The notes: generated by a model not told the origin, from the sequence alone. 64,000 nucleotides of DNA from Pseudonocardia kujensis (GCF_021283305.1 NZ_JAJSOK010000002.1:224063-288062); one strand, 5' to 3'. Positions 16,370 to 24,980 are shown, counted from the first letter of the stretch. A program made the numbers and translations.

Positions 16370-17221
16370 ATGCCCCTCGCGCCCGACCTGCTCGGCACCC
16401 GCGGCGAGCCCGCGGAGTTCGCCTGGACCCGTGACGACGTGCTGCTCTATGCACTCGCCGTCGGCGCGGGACAGGAGGACCCGCTCGACGAGCTCGCCCT
16501 CACCACGGACAACACCGAGGGCCTCGCGACCCTCGCGCTGCCGACCTACGCCGCGATCGTCACCCGGGGCGGCGGCGTTCCGCTCGGCCACATCGACCAC
16601 ACGAAGCTCGTGCACGCCGAGCAGTCCGTGCGGCTGCACGCACCGCTGCCGGTGGAGGGCCGCGCGCGGGTGACCGCGCAGGTCACCGGGGTGTACGACA
16701 AGGGCAGCGGGGCGCTGGTGGAGACCACCTGCGAGGCCGTCGACGCCGCCACCGGCGCGCCGCTGGCCACCACCGTCGGCTCGGCGTTCATTCGCGGCGA
16801 GGGCGGGTTCGGCGGCCCGCGCGGCGGGGCACAGGCACCGCCCCTGCCGGACGGCCCGCCGGACCACGAGATCCCCTTCGCGACCGCGCCCAACCAGGCG
16901 CTGGTCTACCGGCTGACCGGGGACCGCAACCCACTGCACACCGACCCCGCCTTCGCGGGCCGCGGCGGCTTCGACCGGCCGATCCTGCACGGCATGTGCA
17001 CGTACGGCTTCACCGCCCGCATCCTGCTCCGGACCGTCCTCGACGGCGACCCGGCCCGGTTCGGTGCGATCGAGGGCCGGTTCACCGCACCCGTCTACCC
17101 CGGCGACCGCCTCACGGTGTCGATCTGGCGGGACGAGACGGGCGGGGCGGCGTTCCGCACGACCCGGGACTCCGACGGCGCCGTGGTCCTGGACCGCGGC
17201 CTCCTGAAAGCGGCGGCGTGA
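16370..17221 (+). CDS. MaoC-type enoyl-CoA hydratase (double hotdog)
   Basis: Protein of 283 residues with two hotdog halves. The C-terminal half has the hydratase-2 motif: YRLTGDRNPLHTDPAFA with catalytic Asp and His, then FDRPILHGMCTYG. The N-terminal half is the inactive substrate-holding hotdog typical of hydratase-2 and steroid/fatty-acid pathway enzymes. It should hydrate trans-2-enoyl-CoA to (R)-3-hydroxyacyl-CoA. The downstream SDR gene overlaps its stop by 4 bases and is of the (R)-3-hydroxyacyl-CoA dehydrogenase kind, so the pair would have carried out successive beta-oxidation-like steps. RBS AAAGGAG. Confidence 0.9.
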   Translation: MPLAPDLLGTRGEPAEFAWTRDDVLLYALAVGAGQEDPLDELALTTDNTEGLATLALPTYAAIVTRGGGVPLGHIDHTKLVHAEQSVRLHAPLPVEGRARVTAQVTGVYDKGSGALVETTCEAVDAATGAPLATTVGSAFIRGEGGFGGPRGGAQAPPLPDGPPDHEIPFATAPNQALVYRLTGDRNPLHTDPAFAGRGGFDRPILHGMCTYGFTARILLRTVLDGDPARFGAIEGRFTAPVYPGDRLTVSIWRDETGGAAFRTTRDSDGAVVLDRGLLKAAA

Positions 17222-18149
17222 CGGGGGTCCTCGAGGGGCGGGTCGCGGTCGTCACCGGCGGCGCGAACGGGATCGGGGCCGCGATCTGCCGGCGCTTCGC
17301 CGCGGAGGGCGCGGCGGTCGTCGTCAACGACCTGGGCGGCGGGACGGACGGCAGCGGTGCCGACGCGGGCCGGGCCGTGGCGGTCGCCGCGGAGATCCGG
17401 GCCGCGGGCGGCCGGGCCGTGGCCGACGGCGGCGACGTCTCCGACACCGCGACCGGCACCCGGCTGGTGGAGACCCCCGTGCACGAGTTCGGCGGCCTGG
17501 CCGTGGTGGTCAACGCCGCGGGCATCCTTCGCGACCGGATGATCTTCAACATGTCCGACGCGGAGTGGGACGACGTGATCCGCGTGCACCTGCGCGGGCA
17601 CGTCTCCGCCTCCGCGCGGCGGCCGCGCACTTCCGCGCCCAGCGCCGGCCCGACGGCCACTTCCGGATCGTGAACTTCACGTCGCACTCCGGACTCGAGG
17701 GCTCGCCGGGGCAGGCCGCCTACGCCGTCGCCGAGATGGGGATCGTCGGGCTGACGTACTCGCTGGCCCAGGGGCTGTCCCGGTACGGCGTAACCGCGAA
17801 CGCGATCGCGCCGGCCGCCGCGACCCGGCTCGTGGCCAGGGTGGCGGAGAAGGACTGCGCGGTCGCGGACCGGCCGCTCGACGGCGACCCGGTGCGGTCC
17901 CCGGCCAACATCGCCGAGCTGGCGCTCTACCTGGCGAGCGAGCGGTCGGCCTGGTTGACCGGACGCGTGCTGGGCTCGGTGGGCTTCGAGGTGAGCCTCT
18001 ACGCGAACCCGACGGTCGTGGCCGAGGTCCACTCGGACGGACCCTGGTCCTTCGACGACCTGGCCGCGGCACTGGAGAAGGACGTCCGGGCCGTCGCGGA
18101 CGGCCTGCCGCCCAGCCTCTTCGCGGACCAGATCGCCCGGCGCTCCTGA
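17218..18149 (+). pseudogene. Frameshifted short-chain dehydrogenase gene
   Basis: The first frame begins at a GTG overlapping the MaoC stop and encodes an SDR N-terminus (VAVVTGGANGIGAAICRRFA, NDLGGG, NAAGILRD). It runs off frame near 17610-17635 and stops at 17673. A second frame continues the same protein (AAAAHFRAQRRPDGHF, NFTSHSGLEGS, GLSRYGVTANAIAPAAATR) to 18149. Net length is 932 bases, equal to the loss of one base. In addition the catalytic motif reads YAVAE where Y-x3-K is needed, so the active-site lysine is lost. Two independent lesions argue for a real pseudogene over a sequencing error. Confidence 0.85.
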
Positions 18150-18157
18150 CGCCGCGT

Positions 18158-18300
18158 GAGGGAACCACAATGCGCTCACGGTCCGGGAGAATTGCGCATT
18201 ATGGTTCCATAACGCGTTCACGGAGCCGGATTGTGCGCATTATGGTTCCATAACGCGTTCACGGAGCCTGATTGTGCGCATTATGGTTCCATCATGCGCA
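18158..18300. repeat. Array of four dispersed palindromic elements between convergent genes
   Basis: Four units of about 40 bases follow one another. Two are nearly identical (GCGCATTATGGTTCCATAAC followed by GCGTTCACGGAG, at about 18195-18226 and 18236-18267). One is cut short at 18271-18300, and the first, at 18158-18188, is a diverged form (GGAACCACAATGCGCTCACG). The core is the palindrome TTATGGTTCCATAA. The same element occurs at 1.0-1.1 kb. The array overlaps the last 18 codons of the minus-strand transporter gene. Confidence 0.8.
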
Positions 18301-19763
18301 CGGGACTGGTCGGCGCGGGGGCGGAGCAGGAACGCGGCGACGAGGGCCCCGAGGAAGGCCAGGACCGCCGACACCTCGAGGGCCAGCCGCACGCCGTTGG
18401 TCTGGGCGAGCGCATAGGCCGCCTGCACGGCGTCCGCCGGGGCCAGGGCGGCCGCGCCGCGCAGGTCGCCGGCGGCGAGCAGATCGGCGGCGACCGGCAG
18501 CGCGGTGCGGGCCGAGGCCAGCGCGCCGGCGTGGATGATCGTGCCGAGCACGGCGATGCCGAGCGCGTTGCCGAGCTGCCGCGCGGTGTTGGCCGCCCCC
18601 GCGGCGACCCCGCTGCGCTCCGGCGGCACCCCGACCACCGCGGCGGCGCCGAGCGCGGGGTTGGCCAGGCCCATGCCGAACCCGGCGAGGACGAGCCCGG
18701 GCAGCAGCAGCGGGAACGTCCACGACGTCTGCACGAAGGCCAGGGCGGCGAGCCCGGCCGCGGAGAGCCCGAGGCCGGCGGTGAGCCGCGTGCGCAGCGA
18801 GAACCGCGCGCCGATCCGGGCGCCGAAGAGGGCGACGAGAGTGGACAGGAGCGTCGCCGGGAGGAACCACAGCCCGGCCTGCAGCGCCGAGAGCCCGAAC
18901 ACCACCTGCAGGTACGGGCCGAGCAGCACCAGCATCGACAGGATCGACAGCGCCATCGCCATCCCCGCGACCAGGCCACCGGCGTAGGTCGGCAGGCGGA
19001 GGAGCCCGACGTCGAACATCGGCACCGCGCGCCGGCGCTGCTGCAGCACGAAGACCGGCAGCAGCACCAGGGCGAGCCCGAAGGCGATCCACACCCGCGG
19101 GGCGGAGGCGTCGGCGCCGGCCCAGCTCACGCCCAGGATCAGCCCGCCGAGCCCGACCGTGAGCAGTACGGTCCCGACCAGGTCGAACCGACCGCGGGCG
19201 GCCCCGCGGGGAGCGGGGAGGGCGAGGACGCCGAGCAGCGCCGCCGCGGCCGCGACGGCGGCGAGCACGGCGAACGCGGGGCGCCAGCGCCCGAACTCCA
19301 GCGCGAGGCCCGCCCCGACCGGGCCGCTCGAGAGCCCTGCGCCGATCGCCGCGCCCCACAGCGCGACCGCGCCGGCCCGCCGCTGCGGCTCGACCGCGGC
19401 CGCGATCAGGCTCAGCGAGGACGCCATCAGGGCCGCGCCCGCCCCGCCCTCCACGATCCGGGCGGCGACGAGGAGGGGCACGCTCGTCGCGAGGGCGCAG
19501 AGGGCGGAGAAGACCGCGAACCCGATCATCGCGCCGATCCACACCCGGGCCGCGCCGAAACGGTCGGCGAGCGAGCCGCCGGTGAGCAGGAAGGCGCCGA
19601 GGCCGAGGGCGTATCCGCTGACCAGCAGGTTCAGCTCGGCGATCCCGACGCCCAGGTCCGCCCCGATCGCCGGCAGCGCCACGATCGGCAGCGGGAAGCT
19701 CGCGAACACCACGAACGGGGCGAGCGCCGCGGCGCCGACGGTGACGAGCTGAGTTTTCGACAC
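18240..19763 (-). CDS. MFS transporter, DHA2-like drug/H+ antiporter
   Basis: Protein of 507 residues with about 12-14 hydrophobic helices. The first helices carry a DHA2-type pattern (NLLVSGYALGLGAFLLTGGS, LADRFGAARVWIGAM as the loop 2-3 motif) and helix 5 is Gly-rich (GAAIGAGLSSGPVGAGLALE) as motif C of antiporters. It probably exports a hydrophobic drug using the proton gradient. No regulator gene is adjacent. The C-terminal residues HDGTIMRTIRLRERVMEP are encoded by the palindromic repeat array, so the natural stop was probably lost and replaced by one within the repeats. Confidence 0.87.
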   Translation of the reverse strand: MSKTQLVTVGAAALAPFVVFASFPLPIVALPAIGADLGVGIAELNLLVSGYALGLGAFLLTGGSLADRFGAARVWIGAMIGFAVFSALCALATSVPLLVAARIVEGGAGAALMASSLSLIAAAVEPQRRAGAVALWGAAIGAGLSSGPVGAGLALEFGRWRPAFAVLAAVAAAAALLGVLALPAPRGAARGRFDLVGTVLLTVGLGGLILGVSWAGADASAPRVWIAFGLALVLLPVFVLQQRRRAVPMFDVGLLRLPTYAGGLVAGMAMALSILSMLVLLGPYLQVVFGLSALQAGLWFLPATLLSTLVALFGARIGARFSLRTRLTAGLGLSAAGLAALAFVQTSWTFPLLLPGLVLAGFGMGLANPALGAAAVVGVPPERSGVAAGAANTARQLGNALGIAVLGTIIHAGALASARTALPVAADLLAAGDLRGAAALAPADAVQAAYALAQTNGVRLALEVSAVLAFLGALVAAFLLRPRADQSRAHDGTIMRTIRLRERVMEP

Positions 19764-20088
19764 GAACTCAAGCTACGGACGAGAGCACGGGGGCGTCAAC
19801 GGGCTTCTCCTGGCTGCACGGAGCGGCGACCAGCTCCACCGGCCACCACCGTGGTCGCCCGGTCGGGTGCAGAGAGCCGATGGCAGAACCCCGGCTGCAC
19901 GGGAACGGCGATCAGCGCATGCCGGTGGTGCTCGTGACCGGCGCTGCTCGTGACCGGCGCTGCTCGTGACCGGCGCTGCTCGTGACCGGCGCTGCTCGTG
20001 ACCGGCGGCAGTGTGCCGGGACGGCTGCGGGCGGAGCCGTTGCCGCACGAGCGCCGCGATCGGCGGCTCCGCACAGAGGTCGCGCGGG
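19764..20088. repeat. Gene-free stretch with a 16-bp minisatellite
   Basis: At 19930-20008 the 16-base unit GCTCGTGACCGGCGCT is repeated five times; four copies are perfect and the fifth ends GGCGG. Before it, two diverged copies of a longer unit (GGCTGCACGG followed by CGGCGACCAGC or CGGCGATCAGC, at about 19812 and 19892) can be seen. No gene or terminator of note was found. The array lies between the start of the MFS gene and the stop of the methyltransferase gene, both on the minus strand. Confidence 0.75.
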
Positions 20089-20802
20089 TCAGGCGGGGCG
20101 GGCGTCGAGGACCCGGAAGAGATTCCGGAGCCGGTACCCGTCGCCCTGGCGCCGCGGGGCGAAGGCGGCGAGCACCGCGTCGCGGACCGCCGCGGGACCG
20201 GCCCGGTTGGCCGCGAACCGCCCGATGTCCGAGGTGAGCAGGGGCCCGACCAGCGCGTCCTCGTCCGGGTAGTCGAAGCGGCACTCGACCTCGTCGAGCG
20301 CGACGACCTGCAACCCGGCGGTCGTGGCGATCTTCCGGAAGCGGTCGGGCTCGGTCAGCGGAGGCGGGCCGGCGGGCGCGCGCCGGGCCCCGCGCGGCGG
20401 CAGGAACGGGGCGAGGGCCTCGCCGAAGAGCCGGACGTCGGACTCCTCCTCGCGGCCCCAGACCGTCGCGCGGACCAGCCCGCCGACCCGCGCCGCCTCC
20501 TTCAGCACCTTGAGCGGGTTGGTGACGTGCGCGAGTACCTGGACGAGCGCGACGAGGTCGTAGGACCCGGCGAGCTGGTGGGCGTCGCCGATCTCGAACG
20601 TCGCCTCCGGCACCTCGCGCCGCGCCGCCGCGACGGCGGAGCGGTCCGCGTCGATCCCGGTGACCGTGAGCCCGCGCTTCGTCGCGAAGCCGGCGAAGAC
20701 GCCCGGCCCGCACCCGACGTCGAGCACCGACGCGCCCTCCGGGACACCGGCCAGCACACGCTCGTACAGCGGCTCGCCCCAGCCCGCAGGCCCCTCGCTC
20801 AC
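20089..20802 (-). CDS. Class I SAM-dependent methyltransferase
   Basis: Protein of 237 residues. Motif I is VLDVGCGPGVFAGFA, motif II GIDADRSAV with the acidic ribose-binding residue, and DAHQLAGSYDLVALVQVLAHV carries motifs III and IV. The family (methyltransf_11/25 type) methylates small molecules in the cytoplasm. The substrate cannot be told from the sequence. The C-terminus ends in a basic stretch. The GTG start at 20802 places the first conserved residues (GWGEPLYERVL) at position 7. It stands alone. Confidence 0.85.
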   Translation of the reverse strand: MSEGPAGWGEPLYERVLAGVPEGASVLDVGCGPGVFAGFATKRGLTVTGIDADRSAVAAARREVPEATFEIGDAHQLAGSYDLVALVQVLAHVTNPLKVLKEAARVGGLVRATVWGREEESDVRLFGEALAPFLPPRGARRAPAGPPPLTEPDRFRKIATTAGLQVVALDEVECRFDYPDEDALVGPLLTSDIGRFAANRAGPAAVRDAVLAAFAPRRQGDGYRLRNLFRVLDARPA

Positions 20803-20906
20803 CCGCCCGAGCCTAGCCCGGCGTGGCGCACTTCACGATCACACGCACCCGGTCGGGCTCGGCACCGGCGCGGTCGGAGCATGATCGAACAGCGCTGGTG
20901 CTCACC

Positions 20907-21248
20907 TCACTTCGGCGGCAGTGTCCTCACGAAGCCCACACCCTCGGCGACCCAGCGGGCCAGGTCGGCCTCGGGGAGGTCGTCGACCTCGGGCCGGCCG
21001 GAGACGCGCAGCCAGCCGTCCATCTCCCGTCCCTGCATCACCATCCGCTCGACGCCGGGGAGCGCGACGAGCTCCGGCGTGCGGGCCGGGTCGACCCGCA
21101 CCATCAGCCCGCCCCGCCCGCTCGCGGCGACGGCCATGTGGCCGCCGAGCAGGAAGGCGAGACCACCGAACATCCGCTTCTCGGTCAGCCCGGGCTCGTC
21201 CGCGAGCAGGCTGCGGAGACGCGCGGCGAGACCCTCGTCGTAGGCCAT
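20907..21248 (-). CDS. TfoX N-terminal domain protein
   Basis: Protein of 113 residues, a single TfoX/Sxy N-terminal domain: MAYDEGLAARLR, then EKRMFGGLAFLLGGHMAVAA and a late GWLRVSG block. In gammaproteobacteria the full-length TfoX drives competence genes, but the stand-alone domain is widespread in actinobacteria with no known role. It lies between the methyltransferase and the MetE-like gene on the same strand, with short gaps (104 and 45 bases), so they may share a transcript. Confidence 0.85.
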   Translation of the reverse strand: MAYDEGLAARLRSLLADEPGLTEKRMFGGLAFLLGGHMAVAASGRGGLMVRVDPARTPELVALPGVERMVMQGREMDGWLRVSGRPEVDDLPEADLARWVAEGVGFVRTLPPK

Positions 21249-21293
21249 GCGCGCACGGTAGCGCCGGACCCCGACAGAACCGCCGCCCCGACG

Positions 21294-22397
21294 TCAGCCC
21301 CAGACGTCCTCCGCCACCTGCACGATCAGCCGGAGCTTGGCGATCTCCTCGTCGACGGTCAGGACGTTGCCCTCGACGGTCGACGAGAAGCCGCACTGCG
21401 GGGACAGGCAGAGCTGGTCGAGCGGGACGTACTTCGCGGCCTCGTCGATGCGGCGCTTGAGCGTGTCGGCGTCCTCGAGCCGGCCGTTCTTGGTGGTCAC
21501 GAGCCCGAGCACCACCTGCTTGCCCGGCGGGACGAACCGCAGCGGGGCGAACCCGCCGGAGCGCTCGTCGTCGAACTCGCAGAAGAAGCCGTCGACGGCG
21601 AGCTCACCGAACAGCGCCTCGGCCACGAAGTCGTAGCCGCCCTCCGCGGCCCACGACGAGCGGTAGTTGCCGCGGCACATGTGCGTGGTGATCCGCATGC
21701 CCTCCGGCTTGTCCGCGATCGCCGCGTTGATCTGGCGGATGTAGCGCTCGTGCAGGTGCTCGGCGTCGTCGGCGGCGTGCTCGGCCCGCTGGGCCGGGTC
21801 GTTGAGGTAGGCGAGGCTGGTGTCGTCGAGCTGCAGGTAGCGGCAGCCGAGCTCGCCGAGGGCACGGACCTCGTCGGCGTAGGCGGCCGACAGGTCCGCC
21901 CAGAACTCCTCGACGTCCGGGTACACCGAGCGGTCGATCGCCGCCGTGCCGCCGCGGTAGTGGACCATGCTCGGCGACGGGATCGTCAGCTTCGGCACCG
22001 CGCTCGTGGTGCACGAGGCGAGGAACCGGAAGGCGTCGGCGAAGATCGGCTCGCGCAGCCGGACCTTCTCGGTGATCGCCAGGCCGGCCGAGGTGAAGGC
22101 GCCCTCCCCCTCGGCGTTGACCATCCGCACCCGGATCTGCTCGTCGGTCTTGGTGACGCCGCCGAGCTGGTAGATGAAGTCCATGTGCCAGGAGGTGCGG
22201 CGGAACTCGCCGTCCGTGGCGGACCGCAGCCCGATCTCCTCCTGCAGCCGCACGACGTCGCGGATCGCCTCGTCCTCCGCCGCCTCCAGCTCGGGCGAGC
22301 CGGGCGCGTACTGCGCGCGGGCGTCGAGCAGGGCCTTCGGTCGCAGGAGGCTGCCGACGTGGTCGGCGCGGAACGGGGGTTCGGTGCGGGGCGCCAT
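21294..22397 (-). CDS. Cobalamin-independent methionine synthase-like protein (MetE C-terminal domain family)
   Basis: Protein of 367 residues corresponding to the catalytic C-terminal barrel of MetE only. It starts APRTEPPFRADHVGSLLRP. Zinc ligands are in THMCRGNYRSSW (His and Cys) and QCGFSST (Cys), and LQLDDTSLAYL carries the acidic residue. Stand-alone proteins of this kind transfer methyl groups to thiols, but many are not true methionine synthases; a demethylase or a C-S lyase role is possible. The ATG at 22397 is chosen because the upstream part of the longer frame overlaps the divergent oxidoreductase gene. Confidence 0.85.
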   Translation of the reverse strand: MAPRTEPPFRADHVGSLLRPKALLDARAQYAPGSPELEAAEDEAIRDVVRLQEEIGLRSATDGEFRRTSWHMDFIYQLGGVTKTDEQIRVRMVNAEGEGAFTSAGLAITEKVRLREPIFADAFRFLASCTTSAVPKLTIPSPSMVHYRGGTAAIDRSVYPDVEEFWADLSAAYADEVRALGELGCRYLQLDDTSLAYLNDPAQRAEHAADDAEHLHERYIRQINAAIADKPEGMRITTHMCRGNYRSSWAAEGGYDFVAEALFGELAVDGFFCEFDDERSGGFAPLRFVPPGKQVVLGLVTTKNGRLEDADTLKRRIDEAAKYVPLDQLCLSPQCGFSSTVEGNVLTVDEEIAKLRLIVQVAEDVWG

Positions 22398-22464
22398 GGT
22401 CAGAACGTAACGCGCCGCACGCCCGTCCGGCGCGACGGAAGCGCGCTGATGGCACAGTCCGACG

Positions 22465-23313
22465 ATGGACATCGGCGTCAGCACCTTCCTGACCGACTAC
22501 GGCATCGACCCGCTCGTCCTCGCCCGGGGCGTCGAGGAGCGTGGATTCTCGTCGCTGTTCCTCACCGAGCACACCCACATCCCGACGAGCCGGCGCTCCC
22601 CGTGGCCGGGGGGCGGCGAGCTGCCGCGCCAGTACAGCCACACGTTCGACCCGTTCGTCGCGCTGGGTGCGATGGCCGCCGTCACCGACCGGATCGCGCT
22701 GGGCACCGCCGTGACGCTGATCAACCAGCACCATCCGATCAACCTGGCCAAGCAGGTGGCGAGCGTCGAGCGGCTCGCGCCGGGGCGGGTGGAGCTGGGG
22801 GTCGGGCCGGGCTGGAACAAGGAGGAGATGGCGCACCACGGCATCGACCCGCGGAACCGGACCGCGCAGATGCTCGAGCGGATCGAGGCGCTGCGCGCGA
22901 TCTGGACGCAGGACGAGGCGGAGTACCACGGCGAGTACGTCGACTTCGACCCGTCGTGGTCCTGGCCGAAGCCGACGGCCGCGCCGCCCGTGCTGATCGG
23001 CGGCGGCGGGCCGACGGTGCTCGACCGCGTCCTGTCGCACGGCGACGGCTGGATCCCGCTGCGGGTCCGGCTGCGCGAGCTCGACGCCTTCGCCGAGCGG
23101 ATCACCGAGCTGCGCCGCCGCACGGCCGACGCCGGCCGCGACCACCTGTCCGTGACGATCTTCGGGGCCGTGCCCGAGCCCGACGCCGTGGACTCCTACG
23201 CGAAGGCGGGCGTCGACCGGGTGCTGTTCACCCTCACCGACCAGGACGGGCCGGACGCCGAGGCGAACACCCTGGCCGAGCTCGACACCCTGGCGGGCCT
23301 GCTCACGCGGTGA
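22465..23313 (+). CDS. LLM class F420-dependent oxidoreductase
   Basis: Protein of 282 residues with the luciferase-like monooxygenase barrel: FSSLFLTEHTHIPTSR near the start, DRIALGTAVTLINQHHPI, then LGVGPGWNKEEMAHHG and the phosphate-binding PVLIGGGGPTVLDRVLSHGD (two parts). This pattern is typical of actinobacterial F420-dependent enzymes that pass hydride to alcohols, ketones or quinones. It is divergent from the MetE-like gene with a 67-base gap that must hold both promoters. The end overlaps the end of the IclR gene by 11 bases, tail to tail. Confidence 0.88.
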   Translation: MDIGVSTFLTDYGIDPLVLARGVEERGFSSLFLTEHTHIPTSRRSPWPGGGELPRQYSHTFDPFVALGAMAAVTDRIALGTAVTLINQHHPINLAKQVASVERLAPGRVELGVGPGWNKEEMAHHGIDPRNRTAQMLERIEALRAIWTQDEAEYHGEYVDFDPSWSWPKPTAAPPVLIGGGGPTVLDRVLSHGDGWIPLRVRLRELDAFAERITELRRRTADAGRDHLSVTIFGAVPEPDAVDSYAKAGVDRVLFTLTDQDGPDAEANTLAELDTLAGLLTR

Positions 23314-24049
23314 GAACGCGGGACACGCGGTCCGCCGCCTCGCGGACCGCGTGCTCCAGCTCCCAGCGCCGCGCGGAGAACTCGGCCCGGCTCACCGCGA
23401 CCCCGACCGCCGCCGTCGCGCCCCGCAGCGCCACGGCCACGCCGGCGACCCCGCGGTGGAACTCCTCGACCTCCACGGCCGCGCCGGCCGCCCGGATGCG
23501 CTGCAGCTCCCGGTCCAGGCCGCGGCGGTCCGCGAGGGTCCGTGGGGTGTAGGCGGTGAGCGGCGTCCTCTCCAGCACCTCGCCGAGCTCGGCGGGGGCG
23601 AGGCCCGCGAGCAGCACCTTGCCCAGGGCCGTCGCGTGCACGGGGGCGGGCTCGCCGACGCGCAGGCCCAGCGGCCCGGGGTGCTCGGCACACCGGTCGA
23701 CGTGGGCGACCACGACGTCGACGTCGCGCCGGACGGCGAGGTACGCGGCGGCGCCCACCCCGTCGTGCACCTCGTGGAGCAGCCCGCGCACCGCCGCCGA
23801 CGGCCGGACCTGCGTGGTGAGGCCGCGGTGCAGCTCGGCGACCTTGTAGCCGAGCCCGTAACCCCGCACCGCGTTGAGCCGCACCAGGTAGCCTTCCTCG
23901 ACCAGGGTGCCGAGTGCGCGGTAAACGGTGGGCAACGGGCAGCCGAGCCGGCGGGCGATGGCCTTGGCCGTGACCCCGTCGCCCAGCGCGGAGACGGCCT
24001 CGAGCACCCGCAGCGCCCGGACCAGCGAGCCGCCCTGTCCCGAGGTCAC
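23303..24049 (-). CDS. IclR family transcriptional regulator
   Basis: Protein of 248 residues. The N-terminal winged helix spans about residues 10-65 (LVRALRVLEAVSALGDGVTA, then LGCPLPTVYRALGTLVEEGY as the recognition region). The C-terminal effector domain has the usual PVHATALGKVLLAG and GVAGVAVALR blocks. Such regulators control catabolic genes in answer to aromatic or aliphatic acids; the target is unknown, with the divergent DUF2630 operon as one candidate. The GTG at 24049 is chosen as the start. A longer frame to 24106 would leave almost no promoter space. Confidence 0.87.
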   Translation of the reverse strand: MTSGQGGSLVRALRVLEAVSALGDGVTAKAIARRLGCPLPTVYRALGTLVEEGYLVRLNAVRGYGLGYKVAELHRGLTTQVRPSAAVRGLLHEVHDGVGAAAYLAVRRDVDVVVAHVDRCAEHPGPLGLRVGEPAPVHATALGKVLLAGLAPAELGEVLERTPLTAYTPRTLADRRGLDRELQRIRAAGAAVEVEEFHRGVAGVAVALRGATAAVGVAVSRAEFSARRWELEHAVREAADRVSRVLTA

Positions 24050-24108
24050 GCGACTAGTGTCGGATCCGCAGCGATCTCGCAGCAAGCACCACAGCGGAGG
24101 ATCCACCC

Positions 24109-24354
24109 ATGACGGACGATGCCGACCTGCGCCATCGGATCACCGAGCTCGTCGAGGAGGAGCACCGGCTCGAGCGCTCCCACATCGGGAAGGCGCTGAG
24201 CGACGACGAGAAGGCCCGGCTCGACCGGATCGCGGTCGACCTGGACCGGTGCTGGGACCTGTTGCGCCAGCGCGACGCGCGCCGGGCCGCCGGTCAGGAC
24301 CCGGACGAGGCGACCACCCGCGACGCCTCGACCGTGGAGAACTACCGCCAGTGA
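24109..24354 (+). CDS. DUF2630 family small protein
   Basis: Protein of 81 residues, highly charged and helical, with the family's hallmarks: LVEEEHRLERSH, DRIAVDLDRCWDLLRQRDAR, then a short acidic tail ending TVENYRQ. DUF2630 proteins are small actinobacterial proteins of unknown function, probably coiled-coil dimers. RBS CGGAGG lies 10 bases before the ATG. The stop overlaps the GTG of the next gene by 4 bases, so the two are co-translated. Confidence 0.88.
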   Translation: MTDDADLRHRITELVEEEHRLERSHIGKALSDDEKARLDRIAVDLDRCWDLLRQRDARRAAGQDPDEATTRDASTVENYRQ

Positions 24355-24980
24355 CGCCGACGCGCTCGATCCGCGCGGTGAGCCGGGAGGCGCTCGCGGA
24401 GCACCTGACCGCACGGATCGACGCGCTTCCCGGGCGGGTCCGCGTCGCGGTCGACGGCCCGCCGCCGACCGGGACCGCCGAGCTCGCCGAGGCGGTGGCC
24501 GACGGGCTGCGGCTGCGCGGGCGGGAGACCGTGGTCGTGCGGGCCGGGGACTTCCTGCGGCCCGCCTCGCTGCGCCTGGAGTACGGCCACCACGACGAGG
24601 ACATGTACCTCGACGGCTGGCTCGACGAGGGCGCGCTTCGCCGGGAGGTCCTCGACCCCGCCGGCCCGGACGGCGCGGGGCGGGTGCTGCCCCGGCTCTG
24701 GGACGCCGCGCGCGACCGGGCCTACCGCGAGGAGTACCGCGAGCTGGGTCCGGCCGGTGTGGTGGTGGTCGCGGGCGCCCTGCTGCTGGGCCGCGGGCTG
24801 CCCTTCGAGCTCGTGGCGCACCTGCACATGGGCCGGGCCGCGCTCGCCCGCCGCACCCCGGAGGACGAGCGCTGGACCCTGCCCGTGTTCGAGCGCTACG
24901 CGCGCGAGCGCGACCCGTCCGACGCCGCCGACGTGCTGGTGATGGCCGACCACCCGGACCGGCCCGCCATGCGCGAGTGA
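24351..24980 (+). CDS. Uridine kinase-like P-loop protein with degenerate Walker A
   Basis: Protein of 209 residues. The layout is that of actinobacterial uridine kinase-like NTPases: VRVAVDGPPPTGTAELAEAV at the P-loop position, a DFLRPASLRLEYG block, MYLDGWLDEGALRREVLDP, and the late AALARRTPEDERWTLPVFERY. The P-loop position reads DGPPPTGTAE, with no lysine where G-x4-G-K-S/T is expected, so normal ATP binding is doubtful. It may be a pseudoenzyme or use a variant phosphate site. The GTG start overlaps the DUF2630 stop. Confidence 0.78.
   Translation: MTPTRSIRAVSREALAEHLTARIDALPGRVRVAVDGPPPTGTAELAEAVADGLRLRGRETVVVRAGDFLRPASLRLEYGHHDEDMYLDGWLDEGALRREVLDPAGPDGAGRVLPRLWDAARDRAYREEYRELGPAGVVVVAGALLLGRGLPFELVAHLHMGRAALARRTPEDERWTLPVFERYARERDPSDAADVLVMADHPDRPAMRE

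Noticed and set aside
20823..23552. A 909-residue open frame on the plus strand, and similar very long frames (for example 29964-31500 upstream of pknA, 47651-50359 minus)
   Set aside because: They run antisense or out of frame over clear genes (MetE-like, pbpA, katG) and have Arg/Pro/Gly-rich composition typical of shadow frames in high-GC DNA.
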